Origin: Alistipes sp.
Lineage (GTDB): Bacteria; Bacteroidota; Bacteroidia; Bacteroidales; Rikenellaceae
Direction of reading: 5' to 3'
Assembly (NCBI GenBank): GCA_017630455.1
Contig: JAGBVG010000063.1
Location: 1-64,000, forward strand
DNA: 64,000 bases
Shown piece after piece: positions 1 to 8,930 of this stretch (position 1 is its first letter; every line of letters begins with the position of its first letter). The notes under the pieces were generated by a model. It was not told where the DNA came from and searched no databases. It saw nothing but the letters and a program-made list of their open reading frames with translations. The position numbers and the translations under genes were made by a program.

Positions 1-142
1 AACCTATCCCGTGTATAAGATGGAAATCTCTAACACATCTCACCCATTCTACACAGGTAAGATGAAGTTGGTAGACACCGCTGGTCGTGTGGATAAGTTT
101 ATGAGCCGTTACGCAAAGCGCTACGATAAGAAGAACAAGTAA
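1..142 (+). CDS. rpmE2: 50S ribosomal protein bL31 type B, C-terminal part (5' truncated by window edge)
   Basis: The open frame enters at base 2 and reads [20 protein letters not shown] followed by a basic tail ending [11 protein letters not shown] and a TAA stop. The SHPFYTG block and the Lys/Arg-rich end are typical of the C-terminal half of bL31, a protein of the large ribosomal subunit. About 47 residues are present; the start lies outside the window. No Cys zinc-ribbon residues are visible in this part, which fits the zinc-independent type B form, but the N-terminus is not seen. A hairpin follows the stop. Confidence 0.85.
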   Translation, partial: TYPVYKMEISNTSHPFYTGKMKLVDTAGRVDKFMSRYAKRYDKKNK

Positions 143-163
143 TAGTTACTTGATTCGAAAATT

Positions 164-200
164 AAGGGGGGAGACAATAGGTCACCTCCCTTTTGTTTTT
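164..200 (+). terminator. Probable intrinsic terminator after bL31 gene
   Basis: A G-rich arm (AGGGGGGAG) is followed by the pyrimidine arm CACCTCCCTTTT and a run of T (TTTTGTTTTTTAT). The pairing needs G-U wobbles, so the stem is moderate, but its place 20 bp after the stop and the T tract support termination. Confidence 0.6.
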
Positions 201-216
201 TATCTGTCTGTAAGAT

Positions 217-247
217 TTTGATTTCTTGATAATAAGTCTTATTTTTG
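217..247 (+). promoter_or_regulatory. Bacteroidota-type promoter for the GT2 gene
   Basis: TTTG at 217-220 and TATTTTTG at 240-247 are separated by 19 bp, matching the Bacteroidota -33 (TTTG) and -7 (TAnnTTTG) consensus. The predicted transcription start is near 253, giving a leader of about 25 nt before the ATG at 278. Confidence 0.7.
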
Positions 248-277
248 CAAAATATTTCAAGTGTATATCAATAAAAT

Positions 278-1225
278 ATGAATACGAACACCCATCCCCG
301 AATATCACTAATCGTAGCGGTCTATAATGCCGAGGCCTACTTCCATACCTTTATGCAGAGCGTTTTGTCGCAGACATTCACCGACTTCGAGGTGCTTCTT
401 GTCAACGATGGCAGTAGCGATGGTTCGGGTGAATTGTGTGATGATTATGCAGCGCGCGATAGTCGTATAAGGGTATTTCATAAGGCAAACGGTGGTGTGG
501 CGTCGGCACGACAGGTGGGTATTGAGAATGCGCGTGGCGAGTATACCATACACGCTGACCCCGATGATACCGTTGCACCTACTTACCTTGAGGATTTGTA
601 TGCCGAGGCGGTGAAGGAGGATGCCGATATGGTGATGTGCGACTACTATGTTGTTCAGGCCAAAAAGATGCGTTACAGAAGAATCGCTCCCAAGTCGTTG
701 GACTCATCGAAGATGCTCGATGGAATTTTGCTTGCTAAGATTCCGGGATTTCTGTGTAATAAGCTGATTCGTAGATCTTTGTACGAGCGATTCGGTATCT
801 CGTTTGTAGCAGGTCTCGACTATGGCGAGGATACCCTTGTGTGTGTTAAACTTATGCTCGGCGGCATAAAAATAGCCTATGTTAAGAAGGCTCTTTATTA
901 CTATAATTGGGTGGTGAATCCCAATAGCATAACACGAAAATACAACAGGCAGAAGTTTGAGATGCGTCTCAATTTCATCAAGCAGATTTCGGCCGTAATC
1001 CCCGAGGGCGAGCATACAGCGGGTGTGAATTACCGCTGCGCCGAGGTGGCGTATCAGTGTATGAAGTGGGGAGTTATAGACGATAAAGAGTTTGAGTCGA
1101 TATTCCGCCCCTATAGAGGCAAATTTTGGCGTTCTAAGTTTAGCCTAAAACGTAGGTTGGTGCTGCTGTTGGCAGCTTCGGGTTTTCAGTCGATGGCGAG
1201 AAACTTTATCAAGAAGAAGAGATAA
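278..1225 (+). CDS. Family 2 glycosyltransferase
   Basis: This 315-residue protein transfers a sugar from a nucleotide-sugar donor onto a glycan or lipid acceptor at the inner face of the membrane; donor and acceptor cannot be read from sequence. The GT-A fold shows ISLIVAVYN at 9-17, VNDGSSDGS at 42-50, the NGGVASARQVGIENARGEY helix region near 71-89 and the metal-binding ADPDD (DxD type) at 93-97. There is no transmembrane segment; the C-terminus is basic (KRRLVLLLAASG region, then KKKR) and may touch the membrane. It stands alone between two terminators, with its own promoter, so it is not part of a visible glycan cluster. The GT2 assignment is secure; the specific role is unknown. Confidence 0.85.
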   Translation: MNTNTHPRISLIVAVYNAEAYFHTFMQSVLSQTFTDFEVLLVNDGSSDGSGELCDDYAARDSRIRVFHKANGGVASARQVGIENARGEYTIHADPDDTVAPTYLEDLYAEAVKEDADMVMCDYYVVQAKKMRYRRIAPKSLDSSKMLDGILLAKIPGFLCNKLIRRSLYERFGISFVAGLDYGEDTLVCVKLMLGGIKIAYVKKALYYYNWVVNPNSITRKYNRQKFEMRLNFIKQISAVIPEGEHTAGVNYRCAEVAYQCMKWGVIDDKEFESIFRPYRGKFWRSKFSLKRRLVLLLAASGFQSMARNFIKKKR

Positions 1226-1234
1226 TAAAGGCGT

Positions 1235-1270
1235 GGGTGTCGCAGGTGCAGCTGTCGACACCCTCTTTCT
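1235..1270 (+). terminator. Intrinsic terminator after the GT2 gene
   Basis: GGGTGTCG (1235-1242) pairs with CGACACCC (1256-1263), and CAG/CTG extends the stem inward. The hairpin is followed by TCTTTCTTTG. It starts 10 bp after the stop codon. Confidence 0.65.
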
Positions 1271-1349
1271 TTGTTAGGGATTGGTGTGGTGGATATGTTG
1301 GTAGGTGTCGATTTTTGTTTGATGCACGCTCAACTCGCTGGGCTAATAT

Positions 1350-1380
1350 TTTGATTTTTCAATCACAATTCGTAACTTTG
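1350..1380 (+). promoter_or_regulatory. Promoter for mutS
   Basis: TTTG at 1350-1353 and TAACTTTG at 1373-1380 with a 19 bp spacer fit the Bacteroidota consensus exactly. A start near 1387 leaves a leader of about 28 nt to the ATG at 1415. Confidence 0.7.
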
Positions 1381-1414
1381 CAAGGTTATAGTCATAGCAA
1401 AAATATCGCAAACA

Positions 1415-4123
1415 ATGTGCGCACGAGCTAAGAAAAATATGGACGAAATGCCTCAGGAGGGGAGGCCTAAGCAGGAGAAAAAATATGTCGAGACACCGCT
1501 GATGAAGCAGTACTATCAGATCAAGGCGGTGCACCCCGATGCTATACTTCTTTTCCGTGTCGGCGACTTCTACGAGACATTTGGCGAGGATGCTATCAAG
1601 GCCAGCGGAATCCTTGGTATCACCCTCACACGTCGTGCCAATGGCGCTGCGTCATACGTCGAGTTGGCGGGATTTCCGTACCACGCCTTAGATACCTATA
1701 TGCCTAAGTTGGTGCGTGCTGGTGAGCGCGTGGCAATCTGCGAGCAGCTCGAGGATCCGAAGATGGTCAAGGGCCTTGTGAAGCGTGGCGTGGTGGAGAT
1801 GGTCACTCCGGGTATTGTTATGGGCGAGAACCTCGTGGCAGGCAAGGAAAATACCTTTCTTGCGTCGGTATACTTCGGCAAGAGCACTACAGGCGTGGCG
1901 TTCCTTGACCTCTCTACGGGTGAGTTCTACATTGCCGAGGGCGACGACGTATATGTCGACAAGCTTATCTCGAATCTGCAGCCCAAGGAGATTGTCTACC
2001 AGCGAGGATCGGAGGAGCGTTTCACCGATGCTTTTGGCTCGAAGCACTACACCTATCGCCTCGACGAGTGGGTATTCTCGGAGAGCGTAAACCGCGATAA
2101 GCTATGTTCGCAGCTCGGCGTTCAGTCGCTCAAGGGCTTCGGCATCGAGGCTATGACTGCGGGTATCTCGGCTGCTGGCTCGATACTCTACTATCTCGAA
2201 TTTACGGAGCATCGCCAGACTGCTCACATCTCATCCATACAGCGCATAGATCGTAATGACTCGGTGTGGATAGACCGTTTCACGATCCGCAACCTCGAGC
2301 TCTTTGCGTCAAATAGCAGCTCGGCAAAGTGCAGTTTCACCGACACCATCGACCGCACGCTTACGGCTATGGGTGGCCGTCAGCTGAAGCGTTGGGTGGC
2401 GATGCCGCTTATGGATATAAGCAAAATCCGCCTACGTCAGGATATCGTCGAGAAGTTCGTCACGGATCTCGATTTCGCCGATGCTATGCGCGAGCAGATA
2501 GCCCTTGTGGGGGATTTGGAGCGTATTGCCTCGCGTGTGGCTACCGAGCGTGTTACGCCCCGCGAACTTGTGCAACTGAAGCACTCGCTTGCGGCTATAG
2601 ATATTATGGCTGCGCTTATGAACTCCACCGATAGCGATGCCCTGCACCGCATATCTGCGACGATAGATCCACTGGAGGAGGTTCGCAAACGCCTCGAGAC
2701 AGAGATATTCCCCGATCCTGAGACCAACCAGATTCAGAAGGGTGGCATCATAGCCTCGGGTGTCTCGGCAGAGTTGGATGACCTTCGCCGCATAGCTATG
2801 CACGGCAAGGATTATCTCACGGCTTTGCAGCAGCGCGAGAGCGAGATTACGGGCATCCCGTCGCTGAAGGTGGCCTATAACAATGTCTTTGGCTACTATA
2901 TCGAGGTGCGTAACACGCACAAGGACAAAGTGCCGGAGTCGTGGATTCGCAAGCAGACGCTCACGGGAGCGGAGCGATACATCACCGCGGAGCTGAAGGA
3001 GTACGAGGAGAAGATTATGGGTGCCGAGGAGCGCATCTTGCAAATCGAGACACGCCTCTATGCCGACATTGTGGCGTTCGTGGCCCGACACCTCGTAGCC
3101 CTGCAGCGTGATGCGCGTGTCGTGGCACGTATGGACTGTCTGCAGTCCTTTGCGCGTATCGCCACGGAGCGTCGCTATGTGCGCCCTGTGGTGGACGATT
3201 CAACGGTTATAGATATTAAGAGCGGTCGCCATCCAGTTATCGAGACGCTGATGCCTATTGGTGAGGAGTATATCCCCAACGATGTGCGCCTCGATCAGGA
3301 GCAGCAGCAGATAATCGTCATCACAGGTCCAAATATGTCGGGTAAGTCGGCACTGTTGCGTCAGACCGCACTCATAGTGCTTATGGCGCAGATGGGATCT
3401 TTCGTGCCTGCAAAGTCCGCAACGATAGGTGTTGTGGATAAGATATTTACACGTGTCGGAGCTTCGGATAATCTTGCCGAGGGCGAGTCTACGTTTATGG
3501 TCGAGATGCTGGAGTCGGCAAGCATCCTTAACAATATCTCGGAGCGCAGCCTCGTTCTCTTGGATGAGATCGGTCGCGGTACTAGTACCTATGACGGAAT
3601 CTCCATCGCGTGGGCTATGGTGGAGTATCTCCACAACAATGCCCAGGGTGCGGCCAAGACGCTCTTTGCTACGCACTACCACGAGCTTAACGAGTTGGAG
3701 AATATGCTTCCGCGCGTCAAGAACTACCACGTGACGGTCAAGGAGGTGGATAAGACCATTGTCTTCTTGCGTAAGTTGGTGCGCGGAGGTACGGAGCACT
3801 CGTTCGGTATCCACGTGGCGCGTATGTCGGGTATGCCGCGCTCGGTGGTGTCGCGTGCCGAGGCTATACTTCAGAACCTCGAGAAGGTCTACGGCTCGGG
3901 CGAGATTGTGCCTACGGGTGGTGTTACACAACGCAGCAAGAGGCGTAACGTTGCGGAGGTTGCTGCAGCCTCAAAGGATAATATCCAGCTCTCGATGTTC
4001 CAGCTCGACGATCCAGTCTTGGTGGCGATTCGTGATCAGATCAAGGGTCTCGATATCAACTCGTTGACCCCGCTCGAGGCGTTGAATAAACTTAATGAGA
4101 TAAAGCGTATTACAGGATTATAA
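1415..4123 (+). CDS. mutS: DNA mismatch repair protein MutS
   Basis: MutS finds base mismatches and small loops after replication and, using ATP, recruits MutL. The 902-residue length is normal for the family. The mismatch-reading Phe-x-Glu motif is F52-Y53-E54 inside RVGDFYETF. The ATPase has Walker A GPNMSGKS at 638-645 and Walker B DEIGRGTST at 717-725, followed by the FATHYHEL signature. The C-terminal part (from about 800) holds the dimerisation helices. The start at 1415 lies a short leader downstream of a good promoter; the ATG codons at 1439 and 1448 are alternatives and would remove only a non-conserved lysine-rich tail. A membrane-protein gene follows after 1 bp and is probably co-transcribed. 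Confidence 0.97.
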   Translation: MCARAKKNMDEMPQEGRPKQEKKYVETPLMKQYYQIKAVHPDAILLFRVGDFYETFGEDAIKASGILGITLTRRANGAASYVELAGFPYHALDTYMPKLVRAGERVAICEQLEDPKMVKGLVKRGVVEMVTPGIVMGENLVAGKENTFLASVYFGKSTTGVAFLDLSTGEFYIAEGDDVYVDKLISNLQPKEIVYQRGSEERFTDAFGSKHYTYRLDEWVFSESVNRDKLCSQLGVQSLKGFGIEAMTAGISAAGSILYYLEFTEHRQTAHISSIQRIDRNDSVWIDRFTIRNLELFASNSSSAKCSFTDTIDRTLTAMGGRQLKRWVAMPLMDISKIRLRQDIVEKFVTDLDFADAMREQIALVGDLERIASRVATERVTPRELVQLKHSLAAIDIMAALMNSTDSDALHRISATIDPLEEVRKRLETEIFPDPETNQIQKGGIIASGVSAELDDLRRIAMHGKDYLTALQQRESEITGIPSLKVAYNNVFGYYIEVRNTHKDKVPESWIRKQTLTGAERYITAELKEYEEKIMGAEERILQIETRLYADIVAFVARHLVALQRDARVVARMDCLQSFARIATERRYVRPVVDDSTVIDIKSGRHPVIETLMPIGEEYIPNDVRLDQEQQQIIVITGPNMSGKSALLRQTALIVLMAQMGSFVPAKSATIGVVDKIFTRVGASDNLAEGESTFMVEMLESASILNNISERSLVLLDEIGRGTSTYDGISIAWAMVEYLHNNAQGAAKTLFATHYHELNELENMLPRVKNYHVTVKEVDKTIVFLRKLVRGGTEHSFGIHVARMSGMPRSVVSRAEAILQNLEKVYGSGEIVPTGGVTQRSKRRNVAEVAAASKDNIQLSMFQLDDPVLVAIRDQIKGLDINSLTPLEALNKLNEIKRITGL

Positions 4124-4124
4124 T

Positions 4125-4802
4125 ATGACTACACAGGAACAATATATAGCTCGCCTTAGGGAGATTGTGCAGACTAAATTCGGACGTCGCATCTCGACTA
4201 TGGAGGATTGCGATGCCCTTAGTGAGGCTGTCGGCGAGGCTACAAACATAAAGCTCGATAGCCGCGCCTATATGCCTATTTTCAGCTCAGGGGTTGCGCC
4301 ACGACCTGTAGCACTCTCAACCCTCGCGCGATATTTGGGCTATGGCAGCTGGAGCGACTTTTGCGCCTCGAGTGATGTCACGCCAGCCGAGGATACCGAT
4401 ATCATCCCCGTGGTGCGTCGCTGGGGTGTCATCATCCTCACGCTGCTTGCAATTGTCGTGGTTGTGGGTGCTATTATCTTCCTGCTGACCTTGGGTAAGG
4501 GTGGTGATGATGCTTCGCGCCTTGCACCTCTTGCCGAGGGTGTCGAGGAGCGTTGGGTGGCCCGAACCTTAGAGGAGTGTAATGCCCTCAGAGGCTCTGC
4601 CGCGGAGGAGGATTATGCGGAGCAGGTTGATTTGTTTGTGGCAGGTTATGAGGATGTTATGACCTCGGGAGTATCGCAAGATTTGCACCGTGAGGCTGAG
4701 CGTCAGGGCTTGGATGTCGATGATGCGGATCTCGCCCCGTTGCGTGATGCTATCGTTGCGCGATGCAAGGCTATGTGCGAGGTTCTCTACTTGGAGATAT
4801 AG
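4125..4802 (+). CDS. Single-pass membrane protein of unknown function
   Basis: I do not recognise this 225-residue protein. Residues 1-98 are soluble and contain a small helical region resembling a compact DNA-binding-like or adaptor fold (TLARYLGYGSWSDFC near 66-80 is the most patterned stretch). One strong membrane helix covers about 100-123 (WGVIILTLLAIVVVVGAIIF). The remaining 100 residues are acidic and presumably lie outside the cytoplasm. There is no signal peptide, so the topology is N-in, C-out. Its ATG begins one base after the mutS stop, which implies co-transcription, though a functional link to mismatch repair is not obvious. No recognised catalytic motif is seen. Confidence 0.75.
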   Translation: MTTQEQYIARLREIVQTKFGRRISTMEDCDALSEAVGEATNIKLDSRAYMPIFSSGVAPRPVALSTLARYLGYGSWSDFCASSDVTPAEDTDIIPVVRRWGVIILTLLAIVVVVGAIIFLLTLGKGGDDASRLAPLAEGVEERWVARTLEECNALRGSAAEEDYAEQVDLFVAGYEDVMTSGVSQDLHREAERQGLDVDDADLAPLRDAIVARCKAMCEVLYLEI

Positions 4803-4972
4803 AGTCTCCCCACCTAATTATACGAAAAATGGACTGCAGATGTATAGTGAATATACAATGGTGGCGTATGAGAGAACTATAAGGTTCACTACATACGCCA
4901 CAGTAATTAAGAAACAGTTATTTGGGGGCAGTATTGCGGTATTTTTCGTATCTTTACCCTGAATTTGAATCT

Positions 4973-7320
4973 ATGATAAAGAAGATAGTTGCCTCTATAA
5001 TACTCATTCTTGCTCTTTGCTGTGTTCCGTTTACGCTCTTTGCGCAGGGGGCAAAGTGCACGATTTCGGGTAAGGTCATCGACCAGCAGAATAGTCCTGT
5101 TGCATACGCTTCGGTGGCGATTTACCAAGATAAAACACCCATTGCGGGAGTCGTTACCGATAGCGAGGGTAAGTTCTCGCTTAAAACAAATCATTCCACC
5201 GACGAATATCGTCTTGCCGTTGAGTTTATCGGCTACGAGAAGTATGAGGGGCTTATTGTGCCCAACAAGGCACATATCGACCTCGGAACAATCCTCTTAA
5301 AAGAGGCTGCAGTCGAGGTTGCTGAGGTTGTCGTTAAGGGCAAGGAGGTGGCGCAGAAGTCCACTGTTGAGCACACCACTATCAACGCTTAGGCAAATAT
5401 GGCTTCGAGCAAGGGTACGGCAATAGATATCTTGCGCTCGGCATCATCGGTGAGCATTTCGAACGATGAGATAGCGATTCGTGGCAATAAGAATATCCTT
5501 GTTTTGATGGATGGAGTCCCTACCACCGCCAGCGACCTCTCGACTATCCCTGCGGCAAACATTCAGAGCATTGAGGTTATCACCAATCCCGATGCCTCGC
5601 ACGATGCAGGTGGTACGGGTGGCATCATCAACATCATCTCGAAGCGCAATCGTGCCGAGGGATTTAGCGGTATGGTGGCTGCAAACTATGGTTTCAACCA
5701 CTTCGCAAATGGCAATATCGCTCTCTCGTATAATCGTCCAAAGACATCGTGGCGATTCAGCTACAATGTTAAGTACGAGGACGATGTGGTAAATTCTACT
5801 CTTAACCGCAAGGTGCATAGCACAGGATACGAGGTATTCCAGCAGATGCAATCCACGCGCTACACCTTCAATAACAACATTTCGCTTGGTGTAGACTTCC
5901 GTATAAATCCTCGCAATCGCTTGTCGGTAGATGCTAAGCTGATTATCCCTCGCCTAAACATCAAGCAAGATCTTCACAATACCTTTGCAGACTATACTGA
6001 GGTGCGATATAACGATGTTACGTGGAACCGTGTGAACATCGAGGGCTCGGTTGCCTACACTCATATTATCAAACCAGAGGTTTCGGACTTAACGATTCGT
6101 GCTTCGGTGTCGAAGATTTGGGGCGAGCTACCATCTCACTACTTTGTGGGTGGTGTCGAGAATAACTGCTCGGTATCTGGTGGAAGTCCTTTCATACCAT
6201 CGCTACAAGCCGATTATAAACATAAATTCAGCGTTGGCACACTCTCGGCAGGAGTGAAACTAACTTATCGCCAGAACGATGTATATCACGAATTTTATGA
6301 ATTTGCGGATGGCGAGTGGATATATTCTGAAGCGATGAGTAAAGATATGCTGCACACCGAGTTGACACCCGCAGTATACGCTATGTTCTCATCTCGTATT
6401 GGAAGAAGTTTACATACAAAGTGGGCTTGCGTGGTGAGTTCTCGACCGTAACACTCAATAGCAAGCACGAGGCAATCAATGAGCGTGAGAATGACTTTTT
6501 CGTTGCACCGAGCCTTTCGGCGACATATAAGATAGCAGAAAATCAGGATCTGTCGTTGGCTCTCTCTCGTCGCATTGGCCGCCCTACATATCCGCAGCTC
6601 ATTCCATATATGAGTATGGTCGATGCTACAACCTACGAGCAGGGAAATATGCATCTCGACTCCGAAAAGGCAACAAAGATGGATTTGAGCTATAGTCTAC
6701 ATTCAGAGGTAATAAACCTTTTTGTGAATGGTTACCTAAACTACACCACCGACTATATCTCGCAAGTTACCAAGATGAATGGCGAGCGACTGATAACCAC
6801 CTACGCCAATGCCGACAAAGACCTTAAAACGGGAGTTGACCTCTCGTTGAAAGTTACACCAGCAAAGTGGTTTAACTTCTCGGTGGGTGCGAATACCTAC
6901 TATGTAACTACCGATGGCGTGTTCGAGGGTGCTCATATCGACAATCGTGGCTGGACAAACAATAGCAACCTCTTGCTCGACTTTGCACCTTGGAAGGGCG
7001 GAGATATTCAAGTGCAATACTTTGTGACAACACCGCAATACTATCCGCAGTTGACAACCTCGCTCACGCACCAGATGAATATAGGCTTTAAGCAACGCCT
7101 TTTGAAGGGTGCTATGACTGTATCGGTGCTCTTGACCGATGTCTTCAACACTGCAAAGTGGGAGGTGTGGTCGCATAACAACCTCTTTGACCTCAAAAAC
7201 AATAGCAAGAATAAGAGCCGTATGTTGTGGCTCGGAGTGTCGTACAACTTCAACTCATTCAAGCAGCGAGGCGGACAAAAGAGCGAGAATGATCGCAGCC
7301 TCATCAGGTTGGGTATGTAA
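4973..7320 (+). pseudogene. TonB-dependent receptor/outer-membrane beta-barrel gene, broken by a stop and a frameshift
   Basis: Three pieces together encode one outer-membrane receptor of about 782 residues. Piece one (4973-5392) has a signal peptide and a carboxypeptidase-regulatory-like domain (SGKVIDQQNSPVAYASV). An in-frame TAG at 5390-5392 interrupts it just before ANMASSKGTAIDILRS, the normal entry to the plug domain. Piece two continues in the same frame through NILVLMDG and GGTGGIINIIS. Near 6398-6400 the frame shifts: reading resumes one frame back as WKKFTYKVGLRGEF, consistent with loss of one T from a short T run. Piece three carries the barrel end. Family: OMP_b-brl_3/TonB receptors without a SusD partner. 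The two lesions should abolish the product unless they are sequencing errors. The upstream ORF ATG at 4922 was rejected because 4973 gives a clean signal peptide. Confidence 0.85.
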
Positions 7321-7470
7321 AATTGCACCTATATATAAATTGGTGTTGCTATTTAGTCTTAATTTAGACTACATAGGAAGCAACAAGCAAAGAGGAAAAT
7401 TAGAGGATTGCGCAGAAACTCGTTTTATAATCGTTCAATATAACATATTATAAATAAACAATTTCGGCGG

Positions 7471-7508
7471 TAAAAAAAATGGACTGCTCCGTGTGGGAGC
7501 AGTCCATT
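7471..7508 (-). terminator. Intrinsic terminator of the M20 dipeptidase gene
   Basis: AATGGACTGCTCC (7478-7490) and GGAGCAGTCCATT (7496-7508) are perfect 13-bp inverted arms around a 5-nt loop. On the minus strand the hairpin is followed by eight T residues; on the plus strand the downstream side is not T-rich, so the terminator mainly serves the minus-strand gene. Confidence 0.85.
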
Positions 7509-7529
7509 CTGTTTATAGTCCAATCAGGT

Positions 7530-8900
7530 TTACTTCATCTCTGCGAAATACTTGTAGAAGTATGGCAGGGTCTCCAAACCCTTGTAGAACTGGTCGAGAC
7601 CATAGCTCTCGTTAGGCGAGTGGATAGCATCCTTCGAGAGTCCGAAGCCGAGGAGTATCGACTTGATGCCGAGGATGTTCTCGAAGCCCGAGATGATAGG
7701 AATAGAACCACCAGAGTAGAATGGCAGTGGGGTAACGCCAAATGTAGTCTCCACAGCCTTCTCCGCAGCCTTGTATGCAGGGAGGTCGGTAGGAGATACG
7801 TAAGGTGCGCCACCGTGCAAGAACTCCACCTTCACCTTCACACTCTTAGGAGCAATGCGCTTAAAGTGCTTCTCGAAGAGCTTTGCAATCTTCTTGAAAT
7901 CCTGGTTAGGAACAAGACGCATCGAGATCTTAGCGTATGCCTTCGAAGGGATTACGGTCTTAGTACCCTCGCCAGTGTAGCCGCTCCAGATGCCGTTAAC
8001 GTCGAGTGATGGGCGGATACCTGTGCGCTCCATAGTTGTGTAGTCTACCTCGCCGGCAACATCGCCAAGGTCGAGAGCCTTCTTATACTCATCGAGCGAG
8101 AATGGAGCCTTGTTGAGTGCGCGACGCTCAGCGTCCGAGAGGATGCGAACATCGTCATAGAAGCCAGGGATTGTAACACGGCCAAACTCATCGGTAAGCG
8201 ACGCTACGAGCTTCGCAAGTACGTTTGCAGGGTTTGCCACAGCACCACCGAAGAGTCCTGAGTGAAGATCCTTATCTGGACCTGTAACCTCCACCTGCAT
8301 ATATGTCAAGCCGCGCAAGCCTGCGGTGATGGTAGGGGTGTCGAGGCCAATCATAGATGTGTCAGATACGAGGATGATATCGGCCTTGAGGAGCTTCTTA
8401 TTGTCGGCGCAGAACTTATAGAGACTTGGAGAGCCAATCTCCTCCTCGCCCTCGAGCATAAACTTTACGTTGCATGGCAGGGTGTCGGTAGCCACCATAG
8501 CCTCGAAAGCCTTGGCGTGCATATAGAGCTGACCCTTGTCGTCGTCAGCACCACGGCACCAGATGCGGCCATCCTTAATCTCTGGCTCGAAAGGATTTGT
8601 CTTCCACTCGTCGATAGGATCCTCTGGCATCACGTCGTAGTGACCATATACGAGCACGGTCTTTGCCTTAGGGTCGATGATCTTCTCGGCATAAACCACA
8701 GGGTTGCCCTCTGTAGGCATCACCTCTGCGCGGTCGGCACCAGCCTTCACAAGAGCTGCTGCGAGCCACTCTGCGCAGCGTACCATATCCTGCTTGTGCA
8801 GCGATGGCTGTGCGCTGATTGATGGTATGCGAAGAAGGTCGAACAACTCCTCGAGGAAGCGCTCTTTGTTCTCGTTGATGTAGTTTGTTGCTTGTTTCAT
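7530..8900 (-). CDS. M20 family metallo-dipeptidase
   Basis: This 456-residue cytoplasmic zinc enzyme should hydrolyse dipeptides or other short peptides. Metal-site motifs are in order: GHYDVMP at 86-92 (His and Asp ligands), RGADDDKG at 116-123 (bridging Asp), and EGEEEIGS at 150-157 (catalytic and metal Glu). The central lid/dimerisation domain follows (about 190-350, including the HSGLFGGAV block), and the GGSIPII and late HSPNE motifs supply the last metal ligand. The length and motif set match the M20 peptidase subgroup of PepV/CNDP-like dipeptidases. There is no signal peptide. It ends in a strong terminator and starts 30 bp after the end of glmM, so the two may share a transcript. Exact substrate specificity cannot be read. 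Confidence 0.9.
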   Translation of the reverse strand: MKQATNYINENKERFLEELFDLLRIPSISAQPSLHKQDMVRCAEWLAAALVKAGADRAEVMPTEGNPVVYAEKIIDPKAKTVLVYGHYDVMPEDPIDEWKTNPFEPEIKDGRIWCRGADDDKGQLYMHAKAFEAMVATDTLPCNVKFMLEGEEEIGSPSLYKFCADNKKLLKADIILVSDTSMIGLDTPTITAGLRGLTYMQVEVTGPDKDLHSGLFGGAVANPANVLAKLVASLTDEFGRVTIPGFYDDVRILSDAERRALNKAPFSLDEYKKALDLGDVAGEVDYTTMERTGIRPSLDVNGIWSGYTGEGTKTVIPSKAYAKISMRLVPNQDFKKIAKLFEKHFKRIAPKSVKVKVEFLHGGAPYVSPTDLPAYKAAEKAVETTFGVTPLPFYSGGSIPIISGFENILGIKSILLGFGLSKDAIHSPNESYGLDQFYKGLETLPYFYKYFAEMK

Positions 8901-8930
8901 AATGGTATGTTTTTAGGTTTTTTTGTAACG

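Noticed and set aside
1237..1431. A 64-residue plus-strand open frame between the GT2 gene and mutS.
   Set aside because: It crosses the terminator and the mutS promoter, and has no sequence pattern or initiation signal.
5390..5392. Programmed stop-codon readthrough or recoding in the TonB receptor gene.
   Set aside because: A second, unrelated frameshift near 6398 and the lack of a recoding structure make decay or sequencing error the simpler explanation.
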